Shown here: piece after piece, positions 6,412-13,725 of the stretch
Position numbering within the stretch: the stretch's first letter is position 1
Layout: every line of letters begins with the position of its first letter
From: an uncultured Eubacteriales bacterium
GTDB lineage: Bacteria > Bacillota > Clostridia > Lachnospirales > Lachnospiraceae
Direction of reading: 5' to 3'
DNA: 14,097 nt
NCBI GenBank assembly: GCA_949286775.1
Contig: CASEDW010000154.1
Span: 1-14,097 of the forward strand
Notes under the pieces: generated by a model
The model's database searches: none
What the model saw: only the letters and a program-made list of their open reading frames with translations
What the model was told of the DNA's origin: nothing
Made by a program: the position numbers and the translations under genes

Positions 6412-7326
6412 ATGCAGATAAGACATCTACAGTATTTTGCGGAGATAATAAAGAGCGGCTCCATAAATAAAGCGGCAAAAAAGCTGTTTATTTCTCCGCA
6501 GGCGTTGTCGGCGATAATAGCAAGCATAGAAGGAGAACTCGGCTATCCTGTTCTTGTGAGGACGAGTCACGGAGTGACGCCCACTGAGGGAGGAGAAAAA
6601 ATATACAATGACCTTAAGACGATTTTTCCTCTTGTGGAGAGCTGGATGGAGTATGATTATGAAGAGACAGCCGTATCTATTGATTTGTATGTCTCTCTTG
6701 CGATGTCGGCTTCGATGAGCCGCTTTCTCGTAAAACTTGAAAAGGAACATCCGGAAATATCGGTCTCTCTTCATTCGGAAAGAGGAAAGGGAATACTTGA
6801 AAAAGTTCTGAAAAATCCTCATTCGATGGCCATATGCTCTCTGATCGATGACATTCACGAAAAGTTTATATATGCCATTGAAGAGAAAAATTATCATATG
6901 ATAAAGCTCTCGGACGATTCCTTCGGAGCCGTGCTTGGTACAAATTATTTTCCGGAAAAAACAGGAAATCTTTCTCTTGATGAATGCAAGGATATGTGCT
7001 TTGTATATTCTTCTGATTCAAATGATGTTATCAGCAAAAAATATTTGAAATATTTTGGAAAGCATCTTAAATCAAAAGTTGAAAATCACGCAAGCATTCT
7101 CTGCATGGTAGCATTAAATCAGGGCACGATATTTTTGCCGGAAAAGGCCGTGAAATGCGAGCCGATGTATCAGACGGGCATGATACGAGTGCTTCCGATA
7201 GATGAAAGAAAAGAGAAGACGACTCATTATTTGATCGGGATGGAGGATGAATTTTTAAGCGAAAAGGAGATCTGCCTCAAAAAAATGCTGTATGAGTATT
7301 ATTCGTCGGATGAATGGTACAGATGA
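6412..7326 (+). CDS. LysR-family transcriptional regulator
   Basis: DNA-binding regulator of 304 residues, normal for the LysR family. An N-terminal winged helix-turn-helix covers residues 1-60: IRHLQYFAEIIKSGS (3-17), INKAAKKLFISPQALS (18-33) and the LGYPVLVR wing region (43-50). The effector-binding domain spans about 90-304. The ATG at 6412 has GGAG (6400-6403) eight bases upstream and begins exactly at the conserved MQIRHLQYF; the in-frame TTG at 6379 would add 11 residues without family support. It lies 146 bases after the ene-reductase on the same strand, with no terminator between, so it may be cotranscribed or have its own weak promoter. It most likely controls the permease-hydrolase-reductase block in response to the substrate, although LysR regulators are more often divergent from their targets. 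A role at dapA is unlikely because that operon has a riboswitch. Confidence 0.9.
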   Translation: MQIRHLQYFAEIIKSGSINKAAKKLFISPQALSAIIASIEGELGYPVLVRTSHGVTPTEGGEKIYNDLKTIFPLVESWMEYDYEETAVSIDLYVSLAMSASMSRFLVKLEKEHPEISVSLHSERGKGILEKVLKNPHSMAICSLIDDIHEKFIYAIEEKNYHMIKLSDDSFGAVLGTNYFPEKTGNLSLDECKDMCFVYSSDSNDVISKKYLKYFGKHLKSKVENHASILCMVALNQGTIFLPEKAVKCEPMYQTGMIRVLPIDERKEKTTHYLIGMEDEFLSEKEICLKKMLYEYYSSDEWYR

Positions 7327-7336
7327 AGCAATCTGA

Positions 7337-7365
7337 TTGACATATCCCTTAAAAGGTGGTATATT
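7337..7365 (+). promoter_or_regulatory. Promoter of the lysine riboswitch-dapAB operon
   Basis: Perfect -35 TTGACA (7337-7342), 17-base spacer and -10 TATATT (7360-7365, five of six). Transcription would start near 7372, about 20 bases before the riboswitch P1 helix. It begins 10 bases after the LysR stop codon. Confidence 0.85.
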
Positions 7366-7392
7366 CAAAATCAAATATGAAAATAAATCATA

Positions 7393-7556
7393 TTGATAGA
7401 GGTTGCGCGGTTCATCAGTATATTAACGTATGCGTCAGGAGCAGATGATGTTAATAGAAAGGGGACAGCGCCGAAAGAGCGGATACCTGAATATCCGTAT
7501 CTTGGGCATAAGTTTAAGAGGCTTATGACTGTCATCGAAAGATGGAGAGCTATCAA
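7393..7556 (+). promoter_or_regulatory. Lysine riboswitch (L-box)
   Basis: A closing P1 helix of seven perfect pairs, TTGATAG (7393-7399) with CTATCAA (7550-7556), encloses the conserved core. The AGAGGTTGCGCGG opening follows P1, then ATCAGTA, CAGGAGCAGATGAT, AGAAAGGGGACAGCGCCGAA (7456-7475), CTTGGGC and a GACTGTCATCG segment before P1 closes. These match the lysine-binding aptamer of Firmicute lysine genes. Lysine binding is expected to favour the terminator just downstream and reduce dapA-dapB expression. Confidence 0.93.
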
Positions 7557-7576
7557 AAGTAATTAAAACTTTTCCG

Positions 7577-7606
7577 GGCGCCATCTTTATGGCGCCGTTA
7601 TTTTTT
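7577..7606 (+). terminator. Riboswitch-controlled intrinsic terminator
   Basis: Perfect 8-base-pair stem GGCGCCAT (7577-7584) with ATGGCGCC (7589-7596), CTTT loop, then GTTA and six T. A weaker AAAAGT/ACTTTT pairing (7555-7573) lies between aptamer and terminator and could be part of the switching helices. Confidence 0.92.
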
Positions 7607-7693
7607 GTCAGGAAATTTATTCTGACATCTTATAAAGGCGCGAAAGAGGTAAACTAAATCATTTAAGAAGTAAGAACTTCGAAGGAGGAAAAA

Positions 7694-8584
7694 ATGGCAA
7701 TTTTTGAAGGCGTATGTACAGCACTTGTAACACCGATGAACGCGGATGAATCGGTTAATTTTGAAAAACTTGAAGAGATCATTGAAATGCAGATAGAAGG
7801 CGGAGTCGACGCCCTTTGTATCTGCGGAACAACAGGAGAAGCTTCAACGCTCAGCCACGAAGAGCATATCGAAGTAATTGCCCGCGCCGCTAAAGCAATC
7901 AACAAGAGAGTCCCGATGATCGCGGGAACAGGATCAAACAGCACGGAGACTGCGGTTTATCTTTCGGTAGAAGCGGAGAAAGCAGGAGCCGACGCGCTTC
8001 TTCAGGTATCTCCATACTATAATAAAGCTACGCAGAAAGGTCTTATCAGACATTTTACGGCTGTTGCCGATGCTGTTAAGCTGCCTATCGTTCTGTACAA
8101 TATCCCGGGACGTACAGGCGTAAATATCAAACCTGAGACACAGGCTTATCTTATGAAAAACGTAGAAAATATCGTTGCCGTAAAAGAAGCGAGCGGAGAT
8201 ATTTCGTCTATAGCTAAGATTTCAAAACTTATCGGAGATAACGGAACTATCTATTCAGGAAACGACGATCAGGCTACAGCTATTTTATCGGTAGGCGGAA
8301 AAGGACTTATCTCTGTTATTTCAAATATCGCTCCTGCTTATGCTCATGAGATGGTTTGCAGCTATCTTAAAGGAGACGTTGAGAAGAGCCGTGAAATGCA
8401 GCTTAATGCGTTAGATCTTATCGACGCGCTTTTCTGCGAAGTTAATCCTATTCCTGTTAAAGCAGCAATGAATATGATGGGACTTAATGTAGGACCGCTC
8501 CGTTCACCGCTTTGTGAAATGGATCCTGCAAACGAGGCAAGACTTAAAAAAGCTCTTATTGATTTCGGAATCGAAGTTAAATAA
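7694..8584 (+). CDS. dapA: 4-hydroxy-tetrahydrodipicolinate synthase
   Basis: Cytosolic class I aldolase condensing pyruvate with aspartate semialdehyde, the first committed step of diaminopimelate/lysine synthesis. The 296-residue protein is the family's usual length. Visible active-site elements are GTTGE (45-49) with the paired threonines, Y135 and R140 in LYNIPGRTG (134-142), and the Schiff-base lysine K164 in VAVKEASGD (161-169). AAGGAGG immediately upstream gives a strong start. It is first in an operon with dapB, 18 bases downstream, under the lysine riboswitch. DapA-like lyases for other substrates exist, but the adjacent dapB and the L-box make the lysine role secure. Confidence 0.97.
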   Translation: MAIFEGVCTALVTPMNADESVNFEKLEEIIEMQIEGGVDALCICGTTGEASTLSHEEHIEVIARAAKAINKRVPMIAGTGSNSTETAVYLSVEAEKAGADALLQVSPYYNKATQKGLIRHFTAVADAVKLPIVLYNIPGRTGVNIKPETQAYLMKNVENIVAVKEASGDISSIAKISKLIGDNGTIYSGNDDQATAILSVGGKGLISVISNIAPAYAHEMVCSYLKGDVEKSREMQLNALDLIDALFCEVNPIPVKAAMNMMGLNVGPLRSPLCEMDPANEARLKKALIDFGIEVK

Positions 8585-8602
8585 TGAAAAGGAGTATTTG
8601 AG

Positions 8603-9355
8603 ATGACAAGAATTATTATGAGCGGATGCTGCGGACATATGGGACAGGTTATCACGGGAATTGTCGCGGCGGATCCTGATTCGGAAATAGTTGCAGGAAT
8701 TGATCCGGCGGCAAAGGACATGGGTTATCCGGTATTTAAAAGCGCTGCCGAGTGCGACGTTGAAGCGGATGTATGTATCGATTTTTCATCTTTTAAGGCG
8801 GTAGACGCGTTGATCGATTACTGCACAGAAAAGAAACTGCCGCTGGTTGAGTGCACTACAGGTCTTACGCCTGAACAGCTCGAGAAATTAAATGAAATGA
8901 GCAAAAGCGTAGCTGTGCTGCGTTCGGCAAACATGTCGCTGGGAATCAATACCCTGATGAAACTCCTCGCGGAAGCGGCTAAAGTTTTCGCGCCGGCAGG
9001 ATTTGACATTGAGATAGTAGAAAAACATCACAATCTCAAAAAAGACGCTCCGTCGGGAACGGCTCTTGCTTTGGCTGATTCGATAAATGAGGCGATGGAC
9101 AACGAATATAACTATGTCTATGACAGAAGCCAAAGACACGAGGCAAGAGACTCGAAAGAGCTCGGAATTTCAGCTGTAAGAGGCGGAACTATCGTGGGCG
9201 AGCATGAGGTTATATTCGCGGGAACAGACGAGGTAATCGAGTTTAAGCATACGGCTTACTCCAAAGCTGTTTTCGGAAAAGGCGCCGTAGAAGCGGCTAA
9301 ATTCCTCGCGGGAAAACCGGCGGGAATGTACAACATGCAGGATGTGATTAGATAA
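8603..9355 (+). CDS. dapB: 4-hydroxy-tetrahydrodipicolinate reductase
   Basis: Cytosolic NAD(P)H-dependent reductase for the product of DapA, forming tetrahydrodipicolinate for lysine and peptidoglycan precursors. Its 250 residues are typical of the short Firmicute form. The N-terminal nucleotide-binding fold carries GCCGHMG (8-14). The catalytic signature EKHHNLKKDAPSGTA lies at 140-154, with H142 and K146 in the places of the E. coli catalytic His and Lys. SAVRGG (190-195) helps bind substrate. GGAG lies about eight bases before the ATG. It is translated from the same riboswitch-controlled message as dapA and ends at the bidirectional terminator. No other dap gene is present in the window, so the rest of the pathway is encoded elsewhere. 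Confidence 0.97.
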   Translation: MTRIIMSGCCGHMGQVITGIVAADPDSEIVAGIDPAAKDMGYPVFKSAAECDVEADVCIDFSSFKAVDALIDYCTEKKLPLVECTTGLTPEQLEKLNEMSKSVAVLRSANMSLGINTLMKLLAEAAKVFAPAGFDIEIVEKHHNLKKDAPSGTALALADSINEAMDNEYNYVYDRSQRHEARDSKELGISAVRGGTIVGEHEVIFAGTDEVIEFKHTAYSKAVFGKGAVEAAKFLAGKPAGMYNMQDVIR

Positions 9356-9360
9356 ATATA

Positions 9361-9406
9361 AAAAAGAGCGTTGAAACGATTTTGCGGGGTGTTCAACGCT
9401 CTTTTT
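9361..9406. terminator. Bidirectional terminator between dapB and pepD
   Basis: Two perfectly complementary 15-base arms, 9361-9375 (five A then GAGCGTTGAA) and 9392-9406 (TTCAACGCTC then five T), close a 16-base loop. The A and T runs on the two sides give a U-tract on either strand. It ends the plus-strand dapAB message and the convergent minus-strand pepD message. Confidence 0.92.
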
Positions 9407-9438
9407 ATAAAAAGATATGAGGTGATCAAAATTTAAGA

Positions 9439-10881
9439 TCAGTTAAGTCTTTTGAGAGTTTCCTTAAGAAGCTCCCATGTCCTTTCAACTGAATAAAGAT
9501 CGAGTTCCTCGTCGGTGGTGTGGATGTTGTTCATCTGCGGGCCGAAAGAGATACAGTCAAGTCCTTCGATCTTTGAAGAAAAGATACCGCATTCAAGTCC
9601 GGCGTGGATGCCTGAAACCTGCGGATCTGAGCCGTATTGCTCTTTGTATACTTCTACCATAACGTCGCGAATGCGGGAAACGGGAGTATACGCCCAGCCG
9701 GGATAATCGCCCTGGGCTTCTGCCGTGCCGCCGAAAATTTTAAATATTGAAGAATATCTTTTAAATAAAAACATTTTTTCGCTCTCAACGGAGCTTCTGA
9801 GGGAAGAAGAAAATACAACTTCGTTATCGCCTGTTGTAAGAATTCCTAAGTTGATGGAAGTCTGAACAAGACCTTCAACATCGGGATTCATTCTCTGGAT
9901 TCCGTTAGGAATATTGAGCAGGATAAAGATAACGGCTGCAGTCGATTCTTTTGTCATGCATTCGGCTGATGCTGATTTTTTAACTGTAAATTCGGCTTTA
10001 AGGGAACCTTCTACAGTATCGTATTCATCGCATATCATGTCAAATTCTTTTTTCATAAGAGCGATCGCCTCTTCTGAATTTGAAACAAGGACAGATGCTT
10101 CGCTTATCTTTGAAATGGCGTTGTCTTTTTCACCGCCGGAAACGCTGATGATTCTCATATCGGTATCGGAAAGCTGATTTAAAAGTCTTCCGAGGGCGAT
10201 GTTTGAGTTGAGTCTTCCGAGATGTATTTCAGCTCCGGAGTGACCGCCTTTAAATCCTGAAAGTCTGATATTGACGATATCGCCAGAGCAGGATTCTTTT
10301 TTATACGGAAGTCTTCCTACGGCAGTCATGCCGCCGGCGCAGCTTACGGTGAAGATTCCTTCGTCTTCGGAATCGATATTTATCAAGGTTTTTCCTTTCA
10401 GATCCGAGGTGTCGAGGGCTGAAGCTCCAATAAGTCCGATTTCCTCCTCTGACGTTATGAGAAGTTCGATCGGAGGATGTGGAATGTCGTCTGAAGCCAG
10501 GATCGCCAAACCGTAGGCAACAGCAATTCCGTCGTCGCCTCCGAGGGAGGTTTTATCGGCTGTCAGCCAATGATCGTTGACGATCTTAAGATCAAGACCT
10601 TCTTTTTCAAGATCCTTTTCGCAATCAGCTGTCTTTACGGCAACCATGTCCATGTGACCCTGGATTATAACTGTATCGGAGTTTTCATATCCCGGTGTGC
10701 CGTCTTTCCATATGATGACATTTTTTGAATCGTCCTGTCTGTATTTCAGGTTGTGATTTTTTGCAAACTGTACAAGATAATCGCTTATCTTATCGACGTT
10801 TCCCGAACCGTGAGGAATGCTGCACATTTCTTCAAAGTATGAGAGAACGGCAGCAGGTTCGAATTTGCTTAATACTGACAT
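9439..10881 (-). CDS. pepD: Aminoacyl-histidine dipeptidase (Xaa-His dipeptidase, M20 family)
   Basis: Cytosolic metallo-dipeptidase of broad specificity, cleaving Xaa-His and other dipeptides after peptide uptake. The 480-residue product matches PepD/M20C length. The co-catalytic metal site is visible: H76 and D78 in IIQGHMDMV (72-80), D116 in SLGGDDG (112-118), the EEE at 145-147 (catalytic base and metal ligand), the acidic DSED at 170-173 and H454 in NNIHTTDE. An inserted lid/dimerisation domain starts near FKGGHSGAEIH. The start is secured by AGGAAG eight to ten bases upstream, inside the end of the preceding gene; only one base separates the two genes, so translation is likely coupled. 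It is last in a unit with the small membrane protein and the PqqD-like protein. The upstream OPT transporter on the same strand suggests a peptide-scavenging role. Confidence 0.93.
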   Translation of the reverse strand: MSVLSKFEPAAVLSYFEEMCSIPHGSGNVDKISDYLVQFAKNHNLKYRQDDSKNVIIWKDGTPGYENSDTVIIQGHMDMVAVKTADCEKDLEKEGLDLKIVNDHWLTADKTSLGGDDGIAVAYGLAILASDDIPHPPIELLITSEEEIGLIGASALDTSDLKGKTLINIDSEDEGIFTVSCAGGMTAVGRLPYKKESCSGDIVNIRLSGFKGGHSGAEIHLGRLNSNIALGRLLNQLSDTDMRIISVSGGEKDNAISKISEASVLVSNSEEAIALMKKEFDMICDEYDTVEGSLKAEFTVKKSASAECMTKESTAAVIFILLNIPNGIQRMNPDVEGLVQTSINLGILTTGDNEVVFSSSLRSSVESEKMFLFKRYSSIFKIFGGTAEAQGDYPGWAYTPVSRIRDVMVEVYKEQYGSDPQVSGIHAGLECGIFSSKIEGLDCISFGPQMNNIHTTDEELDLYSVERTWELLKETLKRLN

Positions 10882-10882
10882 T

Positions 10883-11233
10883 TTATTTCTTCCTTTTCAC
10901 TTTATAATATTTGTTGTTTTCTTCTCTGAGCTGACCGGTGCGAAGCATGTAGTCAAGCAGCTGCTTTGTAAAGTCTTTGGGCTTCGTTACTATACTTTTG
11001 TCCTTTGACAGCGGAAAACGCGCCGTCATGCCTGTTACCATTTTTTCTATTTCAGAAGCCGTTACAAAATCATTTTTTTTGAGATATTTGTTTACTTTGG
11101 CGACGCCGTTGGAGAAAAGAAGATTCATAAGATCCTTTGTCTTTGAAATCTGACGTTTCATGCCCCAAAGGTAGAGAACGGCGGACGCCGCGGCGAAAAG
11201 AATTACGCCTAAAACAATTGTGCCTGGTTCCAT
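10883..11233 (-). CDS. Small membrane-anchored protein of unknown function
   Basis: I do not recognise this family. The 116-residue product has one strongly hydrophobic N-terminal segment (residues about 5-23, GTIVLGVILFAAASAVLYL) followed by a basic stretch (GMKRQISK). That points to a single-pass anchor with its C-terminal part in the cytoplasm. The soluble part (30-116) is charged and mostly helical, with the pattern NKYLKKNDFVTASEIEKM and DFTKQLLDYMLRTGQLRE, loosely like a winged-helix fold, and ends in a lysine-rich KVKRKK tail. An AGGTG lies shortly before the ATG. The gene begins 11 bases after the PqqD-like gene and abuts pepD with a single base between, so the three are almost certainly one transcript. 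A link to peptide or membrane-associated processing is possible from context only. Confidence 0.8.
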   Translation of the reverse strand: MEPGTIVLGVILFAAASAVLYLWGMKRQISKTKDLMNLLFSNGVAKVNKYLKKNDFVTASEIEKMVTGMTARFPLSKDKSIVTKPKDFTKQLLDYMLRTGQLREENNKYYKVKRKK

Positions 11234-11244
11234 ATGTTCACCTG

Positions 11245-11583
11245 TTAATTATTGATAAATCGAATATATTTGTGCTGTTCCATTATAGCGAAAAATTTGC
11301 TGAGACGCTGGTAAAGCTGATTTTCGGCGTCACTGTATCTGCCTGCAAGGCATTTGCCGATTTCAAACAGATCCTTTTTGCCGTCTATCTGCTGCCATAT
11401 GAAGCTGCCGTATTTATCGAGCTTAATAAGACTGAAACGCGGTTTCTTGAAAAGCTTCTGAGCGATAGAGTTGTAAAATCCGGTGTTTTCGATGACGAGC
11501 TCGATGATTCCGTCGTCAAGTGTGTTCCACTTTATATTGTTTATTTCAGGGATTTTGTCCAAATAATTTTCTTTCTTTTTCAT
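11245..11583 (-). CDS. PqqD-like (RRE-type) small protein
   Basis: A 112-residue protein whose C-terminal half fits the PqqD fold pattern: SLIKLDKYGSFIWQQIDGKK (51-70), then EIGKCLAGRY (74-83) and a closing helix YQRLSKFFAIMEQHKYIRF (91-109). PqqD-type domains act as peptide-recognition (RRE) modules for RiPP-modifying enzymes, but free-standing versions of this size occur widely in Clostridia with no known function. The N-terminal half (about 15-45: IKWNTLDDGIIELVIENTG) looks like added beta strands. GGAG lies upstream of the ATG. It is the first gene of the unit leading to pepD. No radical-SAM enzyme, precursor peptide or exporter is visible nearby, so a RiPP role is unsupported here. Confidence 0.78.
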   Translation of the reverse strand: MKKKENYLDKIPEINNIKWNTLDDGIIELVIENTGFYNSIAQKLFKKPRFSLIKLDKYGSFIWQQIDGKKDLFEIGKCLAGRYSDAENQLYQRLSKFFAIMEQHKYIRFINN

Positions 11584-11614
11584 AAAGTCTCCATTTAAGG
11601 CGATTATTAATAGT

Positions 11615-11667
11615 AAAAGAGCAGTGAACGCAACCGCTTTATTAAGAAGCCCGTCCGCTGCTCTTTT
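11615..11667 (-). terminator. Hairpin terminator at the end of the OPT transporter gene
   Basis: AAAAGAGCAGTG (11615-11626) pairs with CGCTGCTCTTTT (11656-11667), 12 pairs with one G-U. Read on the minus strand it is followed by TTTT and an AT-rich stretch, so it can end the OPT message, though the U-tract is short and readthrough is possible. A promoter for the next operon lies immediately before it. Confidence 0.7.
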
Positions 11668-11668
11668 A

Positions 11669-11697
11669 ATTTTAATTCAGATAACCAATACGGTCAA
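11669..11697 (-). promoter_or_regulatory. Promoter of the pqqD-like/membrane protein/pepD operon
   Basis: Minus-strand -35 TTGACC (11697-11692, five of six), 17-base spacer and -10 TAAAAT (11674-11669, five of six). It lies between the OPT stop codon and the hairpin, with a predicted start near 11662, inside the hairpin's first arm. Confidence 0.65.
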
Positions 11698-11703
11698 TAT
11701 AAA

Positions 11704-13614
11704 TCACTGTACTTTTTTTCTTCGGCAAACTTTAATGAGGATAGCAAGGAGCGCTGCGAAAGCTATAAGTCCTATGATTTTTCCTAAGTTGCCGTAAGAT
11801 TCTCCGTAAATCCATGAAAGGTTAAAGTCGAGTCCGAATACTGCCAATACGGCGAGAAGAATACCGACAATACCTTCTCCGGCTATCATGCCTGATGAGA
11901 AGAGAATACCCGACTGTACAGAGGCTTCTTTTTGCTTGTCGCTGGCGTATTTGCGGTTCTCGATGACTCTCTTGATAATACCGCCGACAAATATCGGAGC
12001 GCTGAGATGGATAGGAAGGTAGAGTCCGATCGCAAAAGCGAGTACCGGAATACCGATAATATCCACAGCGATTGCTATAAATACTCCGATGATAACAAGG
12101 GTCCACGGAAGAGTTGAGCCCATAACGCCTTCTACAACCATCTTCATAAGAGAAGCCTGCGGAGCAGGAATCTGTGTTGAACCGTAGCTCCATGCCTGAT
12201 TGAGAAGATACATAACGAGACCGATTGTAAAGGCTGATACAACAGCGCCTATAATCTCGCCGATCTGCTGTTTCTTAGGCGTTGATCCAATTATGTATCC
12301 TGTCTTAAGATCCTGTGAAGTATCTCCGGCAATAGCCGCGATAATACATATGATCGTTCCTACAGAGATAGCTGCAATCATTCCGTCTATTCCGTCGTTT
12401 CCTGTTACCTTAAAGAGCAGCGTTGAGATCAGCAGCGTTGCAATTGCCATACCTGATACGGGGTTATTGCTGCTTCCGACAAGACCTACCATTCGGGATG
12501 AAACCGTAGCGAAGAAGAAACCAAAAATAATGATTATAATAGCTCCGCCGAAGTTTACAGGAATGCTTGGAACGGCAACTATTACAACAGCGACAGCTAT
12601 AATTCCGATAATAACGGTTTTCATAGAAAGATCCTGTGCCGTGCGCACTCCGTTCGACTTGTTTTTTCCGAATCCGCCGATAGCGTGACGGAAGGTTTTG
12701 ATCATAGTCGGGAACGTCTTAATAAGGCTGAGGATACCTCCGCCTGCTACAGCTCCCGCTCCTATGTAGCGGACATATTCGCTCCATATCGTACCCGGGT
12801 CAAGGGCATTAAACGGAAGAAGAGTTCCGGCTGCGTCCTTAACTGAGGACAGCGAGTCTCCTCCGAAAAATGAGATCGCGGGAATAAGAGCGAGATAAGA
12901 TAAAATACCTCCGGCAAACATATAGCTTGAAACTTTGAAACCGCAGATATATCCTACGCCGGCAAGGGCAGGAAGCACGTCCATACCTGCGCCTGCGGTA
13001 AATCCCGGAGCTTTGATATCAAAGTTTACTTCGCTCGGGAACAGGCATAAACCGTCAGCGATGAATTTGAAAATAGCTGCGATTCCGAGACCTGAAAATA
13101 CGGCTTTTGAACTTTGACCGCCTTCCTCAGCGGCAAGAAGAACCTCTGCGCACGCCGTTCCTTCCGGATATGGAAGAACACCGTGCTCTTCAACGATGAG
13201 AGCCGTTCTTAACGGAACCATGAAAAGCGTTCCGAGTATACCGCCGCAGATAGAAATAATGGAGATAGTAATAAGTGAAGGCGTGGTACATGCGCCCTCG
13301 TCAGCCCACATAAAAATAGCAGGCAATGTGAAAATCGCGCCTGCTGCCAAGGATTCTCCGGCTGAACCGATAGTCTGAACTATGTTGTTCTCAAGGATCG
13401 AATCTCTTTTAAGCAGCTTGCGGATAATACCCATTGAAATTACTGCGGCAGGGATTGATGCGGAAACCGTCATACCTACGCGGAGTCCGAGATAAGCATT
13501 GGCTGCGCCGAACACAACTGCAAGTAAAATACCGAGAACGATAGATGTGACTGTGAACTCAGGCAATACTTTATCAGGACTGATATACGGTTTGAATTCC
13601 GATTTGTTATCCAT
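11704..13614 (-). CDS. OPT-family oligopeptide transporter
   Basis: Polytopic inner-membrane transporter of 636 residues, the normal bacterial OPT length, importing small peptides with cation coupling; some members carry metal chelates instead. Recognisable elements are the N-terminal GAANAYLGLRVGMTVSASIP block (36-55), NNIVQTIGSAGESLAAGAIF (76-95), the SSNNPVSGMAIATLL segment in the second half, and many long hydrophobic helices up to a short basic tail (KVCRRKK). AAGGAGG (13627-13621 on the minus strand) lies six bases before the ATG. It has its own promoter behind the prs terminator and ends in a hairpin. The neighbouring dipeptidase gene pepD on the same strand fits peptide uptake and breakdown. 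Substrate is inferred from family and context. Confidence 0.9.
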   Translation of the reverse strand: MDNKSEFKPYISPDKVLPEFTVTSIVLGILLAVVFGAANAYLGLRVGMTVSASIPAAVISMGIIRKLLKRDSILENNIVQTIGSAGESLAAGAIFTLPAIFMWADEGACTTPSLITISIISICGGILGTLFMVPLRTALIVEEHGVLPYPEGTACAEVLLAAEEGGQSSKAVFSGLGIAAIFKFIADGLCLFPSEVNFDIKAPGFTAGAGMDVLPALAGVGYICGFKVSSYMFAGGILSYLALIPAISFFGGDSLSSVKDAAGTLLPFNALDPGTIWSEYVRYIGAGAVAGGGILSLIKTFPTMIKTFRHAIGGFGKNKSNGVRTAQDLSMKTVIIGIIAVAVVIVAVPSIPVNFGGAIIIIIFGFFFATVSSRMVGLVGSSNNPVSGMAIATLLISTLLFKVTGNDGIDGMIAAISVGTIICIIAAIAGDTSQDLKTGYIIGSTPKKQQIGEIIGAVVSAFTIGLVMYLLNQAWSYGSTQIPAPQASLMKMVVEGVMGSTLPWTLVIIGVFIAIAVDIIGIPVLAFAIGLYLPIHLSAPIFVGGIIKRVIENRKYASDKQKEASVQSGILFSSGMIAGEGIVGILLAVLAVFGLDFNLSWIYGESYGNLGKIIGLIAFAALLAILIKVCRRKKVQ

Positions 13615-13649
13615 TGTTTTCCTCCTTCATTGAAATATGCGTAAATGTG

Positions 13650-13678
13650 ATTTTACCATAACAGTTAAACTCGCGCAA
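13650..13678 (-). promoter_or_regulatory. Promoter of the OPT transporter gene
   Basis: Minus-strand -10 TAAAAT (13655-13650), preceded by TGG, which gives an extended -10, and a weak -35 TTGCGC (13678-13673) at 17 bases. The start would be near 13643, about 30 bases before the coding start. Confidence 0.55.
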
Positions 13679-13683
13679 CGAGT

Positions 13684-13717
13684 AAAAAATAACAGAGCCG
13701 ATTTTTATCGGCTCTGT
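13684..13717 (-). terminator. Intrinsic terminator after prs
   Basis: Perfect 11-base-pair stem, ACAGAGCCGAT (13692-13702) with ATCGGCTCTGT (13707-13717), four-base loop. On the minus strand it is followed by TATTTTTT. It starts nine bases after the prs stop codon. Confidence 0.92.
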
Positions 13718-13725
13718 CGCAGTGT

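Noticed and set aside
6427..6897. 156-codon minus-strand open frame opposite the LysR gene
   Set aside because: Antisense shadow of a clear LysR coding sequence; no start signal and no family resemblance.
6348..7335. Nine-base direct repeat AGCAATCTG (6348-6356 and 7327-7335) flanking the LysR gene
   Set aside because: No terminal inverted repeats, transposase or insertion signature; a single nine-base match about 1 kb apart is compatible with chance.
12200..12688. 162-codon plus-strand open frame within the OPT gene
   Set aside because: Proline/isoleucine-rich antisense translation of membrane helices, typical of a shadow; no ribosome binding site.
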